Positions 33,946-41,967 of a DNA stretch of 64,000 nucleotides are shown piece by piece. A model generated the notes under the pieces. It saw nothing but the letters and a program-made list of their open reading frames with translations, did not search any database and was not told the DNA's origin. Positions within the stretch are counted from its first letter, which is position 1; the number at the start of each line of letters is the position of its first letter. Origin of the DNA: Streptomyces sp. NRRL B-3428. Its GTDB lineage: Bacteria; Actinomycetota; Actinomycetes; Streptomycetales; Streptomycetaceae. The stretch is from assembly GCA_000721375.1 (NCBI GenBank), contig JOGW01000001.1, forward strand, positions 433,098 through 497,097. Reading direction: 5' to 3'. The position numbers and the translations under genes are program-made.

Positions 33946-34785
33946 TCAGGCCTTCCAGGTCCCGGCCGCCGCATGCTCCTGGACGAAGTCCTCGAAGGTG
34001 CGGGGCTCACGTCCGAGTACCTGCCGGATGCCGTCCGTGGTCTGCGCGTTGTGCCCGTCGAGCATGACCTCGAACAGCTCCACCAGGAACGCCGCCTCCG
34101 GCTCGGGGATCCCCATCTCGACGAGGATCTCGCCGAAGGCCCGCGCCGGCACGGGGATGTACGGGATCTCCCGTCCCGTCGCGGCGTTGATCTCCGCCAC
34201 GGCCGTGCGGAACGACAGCAGCCGCGATCCGGTGACGTCGTACGCCTTGCCGATGTGCACGTCGTCGCTCAGCGCGGCCACCACCACGTCGGCGATGTCC
34301 CGTACGTCGATGAACGGTTCGACGACCTCGCCGCCGGGGAACGCCAGCTCCCCGGTGGCCTGGACGGCCTCGAAGAGATCGCCCTCGCTGAACATCTGGG
34401 CGAACCACGCGGCCTGCACGATGGTCCAGTCCGCGCCCGACTCGCGCAGCGCCCGCTCGGCGGGGTCGGCCTGCGGCTCACCGCGCGCCGAGAGCAGAAC
34501 AAGCCGTCGTACACCCTTCTCCAGGGCCTTGGCCGAGATGGCGGCGATGTCCTCCGCCGTACCCGGAGCGCCGATGTCGATGTAGTGCGCGAGATACGCG
34601 GCGTCCACTCCGTCGAGCGCCGCGTCCCACGTCGAACGGTCCGCCCAGTCGAAGGGAATCGGCGCGGAACGCGAGCCGCGCCGTACGGTGAGGCCGGCCT
34701 GCTCGGCCGCCTCCGCCACCCGACGCCCGGTCTTGCCGGTCGCCTGGGTCACCAACACTGTCTGGTACTTGCTCGTCTTCGTCAT
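33946..34785 (-). CDS. NmrA-like NAD(P)-binding protein
   Basis: A 279-residue short-chain-type Rossmann protein of the NmrA/TMR group. The nucleotide loop is VTQATGKTGRRV, where the first Gly of the usual GATG motif is Gln. It lacks the Tyr-XXX-Lys pair of true reductases, so it may sense redox state or act as a quinone/NADPH reductase. Divergent from an AraC regulator whose promoter starts 88 bases away; the two may be functionally linked. Confidence 0.85.
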   Translation of the reverse strand: MTKTSKYQTVLVTQATGKTGRRVAEAAEQAGLTVRRGSRSAPIPFDWADRSTWDAALDGVDAAYLAHYIDIGAPGTAEDIAAISAKALEKGVRRLVLLSARGEPQADPAERALRESGADWTIVQAAWFAQMFSEGDLFEAVQATGELAFPGGEVVEPFIDVRDIADVVVAALSDDVHIGKAYDVTGSRLLSFRTAVAEINAATGREIPYIPVPARAFGEILVEMGIPEPEAAFLVELFEVMLDGHNAQTTDGIRQVLGREPRTFEDFVQEHAAAGTWKA

Positions 34786-34872
34786 GTCTTCAGTGAACTG
34801 CCGTACGGGGGTGGGCGACCATCGCCGAGGCCCTCACCGGCATAAGCGCGCGTCTCACTTGCTCCGGGCGCC

Positions 34873-34878
34873 TACGCT
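34873..34878 (+). promoter_or_regulatory. -10 element of a leaderless gene
   Basis: TACGCT ends seven bases before the ATG of the AraC regulator. Confidence 0.5.
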
Positions 34879-34885
34879 GCTTGCC

Positions 34886-35827
34886 ATGGACGCTCTCGAA
34901 GGCTTGCTCGAAGGTCCGCGCGCCAAAGGCGCGTTCATGATCCGGGCCTGCTTCGACCCGCCCTGGTCGGTGCGGATCGAGGATCGCGCACCCCTGAGCG
35001 TGATGGTGATGTTGCGCGGTGAGGGCTGGCTGATCCCGGACGAGGGCGAACGGCTGCGGATGCGGCCCGGCGAGATCGCGATCGCCCGTGGCCCGGACCC
35101 GTACGTCTGCGCCGACGACCCTTCGACGCCGCCCCGTGCGGTGATCTTCCCGGGTGGGCGCTGCGAGGCGCCGGACGGCAGCGAGATGAAGGACTACCTG
35201 GACCTCGGGACGCGTACGTGGGGCGGGCGGACGGACGGGTCGGCCGTGATGCTGGTCGGCACCTACCAGATGCAGGGGGAGTTGAGCACACGGCTGCTCG
35301 ACGCGCTGCCGCCGCAGCTCGTTCTCACCAAGGACGTCATCGACTGCGCCCTGATCCCCCTGGTCGCGGACGAGATCGTACGGGACGAGCCCGGCCAGGC
35401 CGTCGTCCTCGACCGTCTGCTCGACCTGCTTCTGATCGCCTCGCTCAGAGCCTGGTTCGCACGCCCCGAGGCCGCCCCGCCGGCCTGGTACCTGGCGCTC
35501 GGCGACCCCGTGGTGGGGGTCGCCCTGCGTCTGATCCAGGACGAGCCGGCGCGCGCGTGGACCGTCGCTGAACTGGGGGAGCGGGCCGGGGTCTCCCGCG
35601 CGGCGCTGGCCCGCCGCTTCACGGAACTGGTCGGCGACCCCCCGATGGCCTATCTCACGGGCTGGCGCCTCGCGCTGGCGGCGGACCTGCTCCGCGACTC
35701 GTCCCTGACGGTCGGCGCGATCGCCCGCAAGGTCGGCTACGGCAGCCCGTTCGCGCTGTCCACCGCGTTCAAGCGGGAGTACGGGGTGAGTCCGCTGGAG
35801 TACCGGGAAGGGTCTCGTACGATGTAA
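34886..35827 (+). CDS. AraC-family regulator with cupin sensor
   Basis: A 313-residue regulator. N-terminal cupin-like part (GEGWLIPDEGERLRMRPGEI) senses a ligand; the C-terminal pair of helix-turn-helices reads WTVAELGERAGVSRAALARR and VGAIARKVGYGSPFALSTAF. Divergent to the NmrA-like gene, which it probably controls. Predicted leaderless start. The -10 element of the next gene lies inside the last codons of this gene. Confidence 0.9.
   Translation: MDALEGLLEGPRAKGAFMIRACFDPPWSVRIEDRAPLSVMVMLRGEGWLIPDEGERLRMRPGEIAIARGPDPYVCADDPSTPPRAVIFPGGRCEAPDGSEMKDYLDLGTRTWGGRTDGSAVMLVGTYQMQGELSTRLLDALPPQLVLTKDVIDCALIPLVADEIVRDEPGQAVVLDRLLDLLLIASLRAWFARPEAAPPAWYLALGDPVVGVALRLIQDEPARAWTVAELGERAGVSRAALARRFTELVGDPPMAYLTGWRLALAADLLRDSSLTVGAIARKVGYGSPFALSTAFKREYGVSPLEYREGSRTM
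35818..35823 (+). promoter_or_regulatory. -10 element of a leaderless gene
   Basis: TACGAT ends seven bases before the ATG of the small acetyltransferase and overlaps the end of the AraC gene. Confidence 0.5.
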
Positions 35828-35830
35828 TGC

Positions 35831-36268
35831 ATGAACTTGGTGAGTAACCCTTACGAACTCTGTGCTGGTGTGCCACCCGTCGAGATCTTCCGGCGGCTGC
35901 GCACCGAGGCCGGGCTGTCCGACAAGTCCCCGCAGGCGGTGGCCCTGGCGCTGCCCAACACCTGGTACGGCGTGCTGGTGCGGCACGAGGGGGAGATCAT
36001 CGGGATGGGGAGGGTCATCGGCGACGGCGGCACTGCATTCCAGATCACCGACATCTGTGTGCACCCTGCGCACCAGGGGCGCGGCCTCGGCAAGCGGATC
36101 ATGGCGGCGCTCACCGAAGAGCTGGAGCGCAGGGCGCCCGCCACCGCGTATGTCTCACTGATCGCGGACGGTCCGGCGCGCTTCCTCTACGAGAAGTTCG
36201 GCTTCGCCGATGTCGCCGCCCATGACTCGGTCGGTATGTACCGCATGATGCGCGGGACGCAGGAGTGA
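35831..36268 (+). CDS. GNAT acetyltransferase, small
   Basis: A 145-residue GCN5-type acetyltransferase. ITDICVHPAHQGRGLGKRIM is the acetyl-CoA loop, and FLYEKFGFADV the closing strand. Single-domain members of this size modify small amines. It begins three bases after the AraC stop, but has its own -10 element in the AraC gene. Confidence 0.88.
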   Translation: MNLVSNPYELCAGVPPVEIFRRLRTEAGLSDKSPQAVALALPNTWYGVLVRHEGEIIGMGRVIGDGGTAFQITDICVHPAHQGRGLGKRIMAALTEELERRAPATAYVSLIADGPARFLYEKFGFADVAAHDSVGMYRMMRGTQE

Positions 36269-36300
36269 TCATCGAGGAGTGTCCGCGGCGGTGAAGGGCC

Positions 36301-36306
36301 TACGCT
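36301..36306 (+). promoter_or_regulatory. -10 element of a leaderless gene
   Basis: TACGCT ends six bases before the ATG of the second AraC-type gene. Confidence 0.5.
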
Positions 36307-36312
36307 CGAACC

Positions 36313-37002
36313 ATGTACAGCGAGCGGCTCTCCACCTTCCCCGGTGCCGTCGTCTGGACCAATACGCCTGGTGGGCCCGGCGGTGTGTACCCCGTGCTGC
36401 CCGACGGGTGCATGGATCTGTTGTGGGCCGAGGGGCGGTTGCTCGTCGCCGGGCCCGACACCAGGGCCTATCGCCCGCAGAGCGCTCCCGGGGCCGTGGT
36501 CACCGGCATCCGGTTCGCGCCCGGCACCGCCCCCGCCCTGCTCGGCGTCCCCGCGTATGAACTCCTCGACCAGCGCGTGGAGTTGGCCGACCTCTGGCCG
36601 GCCGGGCGAGTGCGTCGGCTGACCGGGATGGTCGAGGCGGCGCCCGATCCTCGTACGGCCTTGGAGGAACTCGCGCGCGCGAGCGGCCCCGCAGCCGTCG
36701 ACCCGGCGCTCCTGCACACGGCGCGGCGGCTGCGCGAGGGCGCGGCCGTCGCCGACGTCGCACGGGAGACCGGGGTGACCGCGCGCACCCTCCACCGCCG
36801 CTCCCTCACCGCCTTCGGCTACGGCCCCAAGACCCTCGCCCGCATCCTCCGCCTCCAACGCGCCCTGCACCTGTCCCGCACGGGCCTCACCCCCGCGGAC
36901 ACCGCAGCGGCGGCGGGTTACGCGGATCAGGCCCATCTGGCGCGAGACGTAAGGAACTTGGCGGGCATGCCACTGGGCGAGCTGCTCGCGCTGAACCCCT
37001 GA
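36313..37002 (+). CDS. AraC-family regulator, short
   Basis: A 229-residue AraC-type regulator with a DUF6597-like N-terminal domain (GVYPVLPDGCMDLLWAEGR, common in HTH_18 proteins) and two C-terminal DNA-binding helices (VADVARETGVTARTLHRR and AAGYADQAHLARDVRNL). It probably senses a small molecule through the N-terminal barrel. Convergent with the imine-reductase-like gene. Confidence 0.85.
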   Translation: MYSERLSTFPGAVVWTNTPGGPGGVYPVLPDGCMDLLWAEGRLLVAGPDTRAYRPQSAPGAVVTGIRFAPGTAPALLGVPAYELLDQRVELADLWPAGRVRRLTGMVEAAPDPRTALEELARASGPAAVDPALLHTARRLREGAAVADVARETGVTARTLHRRSLTAFGYGPKTLARILRLQRALHLSRTGLTPADTAAAAGYADQAHLARDVRNLAGMPLGELLALNP

Positions 37003-37038
37003 GGCGGCCCGGGTGTCCCGCGTGACCGCCCGGCGGAT

Positions 37039-37929
37039 TCAGCCGAGGAGCAGATCCACCATCCGCGACGTCCCCTCCTCGCCGCTTCCCGACTCCAGCG
37101 TGCGCCGCATCAACGCGAAGAACGGGGAGAGCAGTTCGGGGTTCACCCCCTGCTGCTCCGCCGTCGTGAGGAACGTCGGCGTGCCCGCCACCTGCATCGC
37201 CAGGTTGGAGACGACCCCGTCCGTGTAGTCGCCGCTGTTCAAGTGGTCCGCCGTCTGGTGGACCGCCGGGGCCATCGCCGTGATCCAGTCCTGGAGAAGC
37301 GGGGCGAGGGCCGCCGGGTCGACGTCCTCCTTGCGGATCAGGGCGAACGCGTGCGTGACGCCCGCGAACATGCCGTACATCGCGCTGAGCAGGGCCACGT
37401 CGTACAGCGCCGCGAACCCCGCGTCCTCACCGACGTACCGCGTGCCCGCGGGCACGGCCAGCGTCGACGCGTACGCGTCGAACACCTCACGCGAGCCGCT
37501 GTAGAAGACGTACCCGCCGGCCTCGGGGACGCCGATCATCGGCGGTACGGCCATGATCCCGCCGTCCAGATAGCGGGCCCCGCGCGCACGGACCCACTCG
37601 GCACGCGCCCGTGCCTGGGCCGGCGTGCTGGTGATCAGGTTGACCACGTCCTTGCCCGCCAGATCGGCGCCCGCAAGCGCCTCGTCCACCGAGTCGTCGT
37701 CGAGCAGGCAGATGATGATCAAGGTGTTCGCCGCCACCGCGTCGGCGGCGCTCGCCGCGACCTTCGCACCCTCGGGGGAGAGCGCCTCGGCGCGGGCGGG
37801 CGTCCGGTTCCAGACCGTCAGCGGATGGCCGGCGGCCAGCCATGTGCGGGCGAGCGCGGTGCCCATCGCACCGAGGCCGAGCAGCGTGGCGGGGGTCTTG
37901 TCGTACGTGGAGTCGGTGTGCTGTGTCAT
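37039..37929 (-). CDS. Imine-reductase-like NADPH dehydrogenase
   Basis: A 296-residue member of the beta-hydroxyacid dehydrogenase / imine reductase group. The Rossmann loop is LLGLGAMGTALA; WNRT after the second strand suggests NADPH. The signature LDGGIMAVPPMIG and the ALYDVALLSAMYG segment, with the Asp at the catalytic site of many imine reductases, support reductive amination or imine reduction. GGAGGG precedes ATG. Divergent from an HxlR repressor. Confidence 0.85.
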   Translation of the reverse strand: MTQHTDSTYDKTPATLLGLGAMGTALARTWLAAGHPLTVWNRTPARAEALSPEGAKVAASAADAVAANTLIIICLLDDDSVDEALAGADLAGKDVVNLITSTPAQARARAEWVRARGARYLDGGIMAVPPMIGVPEAGGYVFYSGSREVFDAYASTLAVPAGTRYVGEDAGFAALYDVALLSAMYGMFAGVTHAFALIRKEDVDPAALAPLLQDWITAMAPAVHQTADHLNSGDYTDGVVSNLAMQVAGTPTFLTTAEQQGVNPELLSPFFALMRRTLESGSGEEGTSRMVDLLLG

Positions 37930-37963
37930 GCCGACCACCCTCCGCCCGCCCCGAACCATGATC

Positions 37964-37982
37964 AAGTACGCACTTCGGAGTG
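37964..37982. promoter_or_regulatory. Candidate HxlR operator
   Basis: Overlapping imperfect palindromes AAGTACGCACTT (37964-37975) and CACTTCGGAGTG (37971-37982) in the gap between the HxlR and the imine-reductase-like gene, about 46 bases before the HxlR start. Confidence 0.4.
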
Positions 37983-38027
37983 GGTGGTTACCCTGAGGGA
38001 AGCAAGCAGGTCGAAGGGGTGGGGGCG

Positions 38028-38372
38028 ATGGCGACGCTGAACCGGCCGGGTACGCCGGACGGGCATGTCTGCGGTATCGACGGCGCGATGGAGGTGATCG
38101 GCGGCAAGTGGAAGGTGCTGATCCTCTGGGCGCTCCACGAGCAGCCGCACCGCCGCTTCGGCGAGCTCAGGAGGCTCCTTCCCGGCGTGACCGAGAAGGT
38201 GCTCGCCTCCCATCTGCGCGAGATGGAGGAGGACGGCATCGTCCACCGCGTCTCCTACGACGAGGTGCCGCCCCGGGTCGAGTACTCCCTGACCGAGGAC
38301 GGCGCCCGCCTCAACAAGGCCCTTGAGCCCCTCGCCGACTGGGGGCGGGAGCGGGCCGCGGCCCGCTCGTAG
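38028..38372 (+). CDS. HxlR-family transcriptional regulator
   Basis: A 114-residue winged-helix regulator of the HxlR type. The family start CGIDGAMEVIGGKWKVLIL carries Cys12, and the DNA-binding part is FGELRRLLPGVTEKVLASHL. Cys in this position acts as a redox or electrophile sensor in several relatives. ATG chosen because a G-rich site lies just upstream. Divergent from the imine-reductase-like gene, its probable target. Confidence 0.9.
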   Translation: MATLNRPGTPDGHVCGIDGAMEVIGGKWKVLILWALHEQPHRRFGELRRLLPGVTEKVLASHLREMEEDGIVHRVSYDEVPPRVEYSLTEDGARLNKALEPLADWGRERAAARS

Positions 38373-38376
38373 ACCC

Positions 38377-38814
38377 TCAGCCGTCTAGCGGCGCGAACAG
38401 GTCCACCCCGTTACCGTCCGGATCGAGTACCGTCGCGTACCGCTGACCCCAGAACGCGTCGAACGGCTTGAGCTCGCTCCCGTACCCCGCACCCGTCAAC
38501 GCCTCGTACTGCGCGTCCACTTCGGCCGGTCCCGCGCACAGGAACGCCAGCCCGATCCGTCCGGCGGACACCGGTGGCCGCCATGAGGGCTGGAAGGCCC
38601 GGACCGTCTCCTCCGTGTCCAGGGCGAAGCGCAGTCCGCCCGGCAGCGTCGCCTCCGCATGGGGCTCCCGCTCGGCCCCCTCGGGGAAGGCGAGACCGAG
38701 CCGCCGGTAGAACGCGACCGACGCGGCCATGTCCGCCACGACGATGCCGATCAGGTCGAAACGAGGGGTCGGCAGGGGGGTCGAAGCCGCCCCGGAAGCC
38801 GGATGCGTAGTCAT
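38377..38814 (-). CDS. VOC-family protein (glyoxalase/dioxygenase fold)
   Basis: A 145-residue protein of the vicinal oxygen chelate fold: ADMAASVAFYRRLGLAF opens the first module and YATVLDPDGNGVDLFAPL closes the second. May be a resistance or isomerase protein; metal ligands are not certain. ATG follows TACGGT by six bases (leaderless pattern). Convergent with hxlR. Confidence 0.88.
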   Translation of the reverse strand: MTTHPASGAASTPLPTPRFDLIGIVVADMAASVAFYRRLGLAFPEGAEREPHAEATLPGGLRFALDTEETVRAFQPSWRPPVSAGRIGLAFLCAGPAEVDAQYEALTGAGYGSELKPFDAFWGQRYATVLDPDGNGVDLFAPLDG

Positions 38815-38820
38815 GCTCCG

Positions 38821-38826
38821 ACCGTA
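38821..38826 (-). promoter_or_regulatory. -10 element of a leaderless gene
   Basis: TACGGT on the minus strand ends six bases before the VOC ATG. Confidence 0.5.
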
Positions 38827-38996
38827 GAGCGGCCCGGGCGGCGGCGTCTTGAACGAATCGGACACCACTTCCCTCTCCACCTCCCTCTCCGAGCCGCGCG
38901 CTCCGCATATGCCACTGGTGCACTCCTGCCTTCACGAGCGCACTTCGTAGGTCCTGTGCACGTCAAACGCGGGGGGCGTACGCCTGGTCAGAGGTC

Positions 38997-39064
38997 GTCA
39001 AGTTGACAACTATTGCCCTATGTAAGGCCGTTGCGCACTTGCTCCCGTTTGCACGCAAGTGCGC
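38997..39064 (+). promoter_or_regulatory. rppA upstream region: palindrome, TTGACA box and hairpin
   Basis: The palindrome GTCAAGTTGAC (38997-39007) overlaps a consensus -35 box TTGACA (39003-39008) in an AT-richer stretch. Downstream, GCGCACTTGC (39033-39042) and GCAAGTGCGC (39055-39064) are perfect 10-base inverted arms with a 12-base loop. No good -10 at the right distance was found. Both could be regulator sites or a 5' UTR structure of the rppA transcript. Confidence 0.45.
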
Positions 39065-39131
39065 CGCGCGCCCCTGGGGACCGCCGTATGCGCGGCTCCC
39101 CTCCCCCTATCCCCGACAAGGGAGTGAGCAC

Positions 39132-40253
39132 GTGGCCGTACTGTGCCGACCGGCGGTCTGGGTGCCGCCGCACACGATCTCGATGGAGGAGACGCTCGCG
39201 CTGGCCCGCAAACTGCACGCGGGCCACGAGCGGCTGCCGCTGGTGCTGCGGCTGATCCGCAACACCGGCGTGGCCAAGCGCCATCTCATCCAGCCCCTGC
39301 CCGCGACCTTGAGGCATCCCGGCTTCGAGGCCCGTAACCGCGTCTATGTCCGCGAGGCCCGCAAGCAGGTGCCCGCTGTCGTCCAACAGGCCCTGGAAGC
39401 CGCCGACATGGCGGTGCGTGACATCGATGCCATCGTCTTCGTGTCCTGCACCGGCTTCACCATGCCGCCGCTGAGCTCCTCGCTCATCAACGACATGGGA
39501 TTTCGCAGCGACACCCGGCAGATACCCATGGCGCAGCTGGGCTGCGCCGCCGGAGGCGCAGCCATCAACCGGGCGTACGACTTCTGCCGTGCGTATCCGG
39601 GCGCCAATGTGCTCATCGTGGCCTGCGAGTTCTGCTCGCTCGTCTACCAGCCCGACGACCTCGACATCGGCTCGCTGCTGTCCAACGGCCTGTTCGGGGA
39701 CGCGATCGCCGCCGCGGTGATGCGCGGCAGCGGCGGCCAGGGCATGCGGATCGAGGGCAACGCCTCGCATCTGGTGCCCGACACGCTGGACTGGATCTCG
39801 TACGACATCAAGAGCACCGGCTTCCACTTCCGCCTCGACAAACGCGTGCCGGGCACCATGAACGTGCTCGCGCCCGCCCTGCACACCCTCGCCGCAACCC
39901 ATCAATGGGACGCCTCCCGGCTCGACTTCTACCTGATCCACGCCGGCGGGCCCCGCATCCTGGACGATCTCTGCGAGCACCTGCGCGTACCGCCGGTGGC
40001 GTTCCGGCACAGCAGGTCCACGCTCACCGAGTACGGGAACATCGCCTCCGCCGTCGTCTTCGAAGCCCTGCGCCGGCAGTTCGACGAGGGGCTCGCCGAC
40101 GGTGCGCGTGGTCTGCTCGCCGGCTTCGGTCCCGGCATCACCGCCGAGTCCTGTCTGGGGACCTGGACCACCGCGACCCCCGCCCGGCTCGGCCGCCAAG
40201 TACGGCGCGGAGCCGACCGGCAGACACCGGCCGGCGCGAGCGTACGGCGCTGA
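39132..40253 (+). CDS. rppA: Type III polyketide synthase, 1,3,6,8-tetrahydroxynaphthalene synthase (RppA)
   Basis: Condenses five malonyl-CoA into tetrahydroxynaphthalene, the precursor of flaviolin and melanin-like pigments. 373 residues. With the GTG at 39132 as residue 1 the catalytic triad falls on Cys138 (MAQLGCAAGG), His270 (LIHAGGPRIL) and Asn303 (TEYGNIAS), and Cys106 is in VFVSCTGF; this numbering equals that of characterised RppA, which supports the start. GGGAG precedes it. First gene of a putative cluster with a reductase, a SnoaL-like protein and a methyltransferase. Confidence 0.95.
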   Translation: MAVLCRPAVWVPPHTISMEETLALARKLHAGHERLPLVLRLIRNTGVAKRHLIQPLPATLRHPGFEARNRVYVREARKQVPAVVQQALEAADMAVRDIDAIVFVSCTGFTMPPLSSSLINDMGFRSDTRQIPMAQLGCAAGGAAINRAYDFCRAYPGANVLIVACEFCSLVYQPDDLDIGSLLSNGLFGDAIAAAVMRGSGGQGMRIEGNASHLVPDTLDWISYDIKSTGFHFRLDKRVPGTMNVLAPALHTLAATHQWDASRLDFYLIHAGGPRILDDLCEHLRVPPVAFRHSRSTLTEYGNIASAVVFEALRRQFDEGLADGARGLLAGFGPGITAESCLGTWTTATPARLGRQVRRGADRQTPAGASVRR

Positions 40254-40344
40254 GATCCACCGGCCCGACCCCGCAACCGCACTCATCAGCCACCCCTGGC
40301 GCCGCGGGCCCACCGCGGTACGCACCCCCCACCGAGGAGACAAA

Positions 40345-41301
40345 GTGAGCGCAAGCACCACCCGACCGACCGAAACCTTCCTCCTGGGCGGGGACTTGAC
40401 CGTCCACCGTCTCGGATACGGAGCCATGCATCTGACCGGCCCCGGCTTCTGGGGACCGCCCGAGGACCCGGAGCAGGCCAAGCGCGTCCTGCGGCACGCC
40501 GTGCACGACCTCGGCGTGGACTTCATCGACACCGCCGACTCCTACGGCCCCGGCTACAACGAGCAGATCATCAAGGAAGCCCTCCATCCGTATCCTGACA
40601 ACCTTGTCATCGCCACCAAGGGCGGGATGCTGCGCACCGGACCCGAGGACTGGGTGCGCGCGGAGGGCCGGGCGCCCTACATCCAGGCGCTCGGGCGGCC
40701 CGAGTATCTGCGCCAGCAGGTGGAACTCAGCCTGTTGCGGCTCGGGTTGGAGCGGATCGAGCTCTACCAGCTGCACCGCATCGACGAAACGGTTCCTCTG
40801 GAGGATCAGCTGGGGGTACTCGCCGAGCTGAAGCAGCAGGGCAAGATCCGCCACATCGGTCTGTCGGGCCAGCCCGAGGTCTCGGTCGCGCAGCTCGAAG
40901 CCGCCCGGGCGATCACCGAGATCGCGGCGGTGGAGAACCTCTACAACATCGCCGACCGCTCCGGTGAGGCCGTCCTGCGCCATGCGGAGCAGAACGGCAT
41001 CGCCTTCATCCCGTGGTTCCCCCTCGGCCACGGGGACCTGGTCGGCCCCTCCGGGGTCCTCTCCGAAGCCGCCGAACCCCTGGGTGTGACCGGGGCGCAG
41101 CTGGGTCTGGCCTGGCTGTTGCGGCAGTCACCCGCCGCGCTGCTCATCCCCGGCACCACCTCCCTCAGCCACCTCGAAGAGAACCTCCAGGCGGGCGAGT
41201 TGGAGCTGAGCGAGGAGCAGTGGAAGGAGATCGAGGCGCTGTGCGCCCAGGTCACGCCTTGGCGGCCCAGCACGGTGCCCGCACAGCAGGGGGCGCGGTG
41301 A
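40345..41301 (+). CDS. Aldo/keto reductase of the rppA cluster
   Basis: A 318-residue NADPH-dependent reductase. DTADSYGP, ATKGG and YQLHRIDE carry the Asp, Tyr, Lys and His tetrad; PGTTSLSHLEENL binds NADPH. Similar over most of its length to the reductase at 16593, with the same GGDL-V-RLGYG start. It could reduce a quinone or keto group of a tetrahydroxynaphthalene derivative. GAGGAGA precedes GTG. Overlaps the next gene by one base (TGATG). Confidence 0.92.
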   Translation: MSASTTRPTETFLLGGDLTVHRLGYGAMHLTGPGFWGPPEDPEQAKRVLRHAVHDLGVDFIDTADSYGPGYNEQIIKEALHPYPDNLVIATKGGMLRTGPEDWVRAEGRAPYIQALGRPEYLRQQVELSLLRLGLERIELYQLHRIDETVPLEDQLGVLAELKQQGKIRHIGLSGQPEVSVAQLEAARAITEIAAVENLYNIADRSGEAVLRHAEQNGIAFIPWFPLGHGDLVGPSGVLSEAAEPLGVTGAQLGLAWLLRQSPAALLIPGTTSLSHLEENLQAGELELSEEQWKEIEALCAQVTPWRPSTVPAQQGAR

Positions 41302-41711
41302 TGACCACCGTCCCGGCACAGACGACCACGCACCCGAACGTCGGGACGCTGCGTGCCGTGTACGCGGAGCTGCCCAGGATCGCGGAGTTCGCGACCGAGG
41401 ACATCGTGTTGCACCGCGCCGATCGCACCCCCGAGAATCCGCACGCCCTGCGCGGTGTCGAGGCCGCGTTGGCCCATGAGCGGGCGCTGGTGCGGATGAC
41501 CGGGGACACCCTGGTCATGGACGTGGCGCAGATCTCCGCGAACGACCACTTCGGCACGGTCATCGGAGTGCTGCGGGCCACGAGCCCACGGGAGATCGCC
41601 ATGCCGTTCTGCGGTCTGTGGCGGTTCGTGGACGGGCGGCTCGCGGAGCACTGGGAGAACGCCTACGACCCGGCGGCGCTTCGGGATCTGTTCGCGCCGC
41701 CCGCCGCCTGA
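41301..41711 (+). CDS. SnoaL-like / NTF2-fold protein of the rppA cluster
   Basis: A 136-residue NTF2-fold protein with the SnoaL-like ending PFCGLWRFVDGRLAEHWENA, which usually lines a small-molecule pocket. Members act as polyketide cyclases, hydroxylases or binding proteins. Translation is coupled to the upstream reductase. The same kind of partner lies next to the paralogous reductase at 16.2 kb. Confidence 0.88.
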   Translation: MTTVPAQTTTHPNVGTLRAVYAELPRIAEFATEDIVLHRADRTPENPHALRGVEAALAHERALVRMTGDTLVMDVAQISANDHFGTVIGVLRATSPREIAMPFCGLWRFVDGRLAEHWENAYDPAALRDLFAPPAA

Positions 41712-41724
41712 GGGACGCCGCCTG

Positions 41725-41952
41725 ATGGACGCCGCCCACGAACCGCGGGTGCCGGGCCAGCCCCTCGCACCCGGCACCCGCTCGTCCACCGCCCGCACGC
41801 CGGCCGGCGGCGCGTCCGCCCCCTGCACATCCGACAGCGGCTCGTGCGCCGAACCTGAGCCCCGCCTGGAGCTGCTGACCACACACGAACTGCTCATCGC
41901 CATCCACCGGAACGTCTCGATGACGTCCATGTCCGACCCCCACCACACCTGA
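41725..41952 (+). CDS. Small hypothetical ORF in the rppA cluster
   Basis: A 75-residue frame filling the space between the SnoaL-like gene and the methyltransferase. The first half is Pro/Ala/Ser/Thr-rich; the second half ends in a plausible helix (LELLTTHELLIAIHRNVS). No family recognised, and no convincing ribosome binding site. It might be a real small protein, since it ends 15 bases before the next start. Confidence 0.45.
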   Translation: MDAAHEPRVPGQPLAPGTRSSTARTPAGGASAPCTSDSGSCAEPEPRLELLTTHELLIAIHRNVSMTSMSDPHHT

Positions 41953-41967
41953 CGGACGGAGCCGTAC

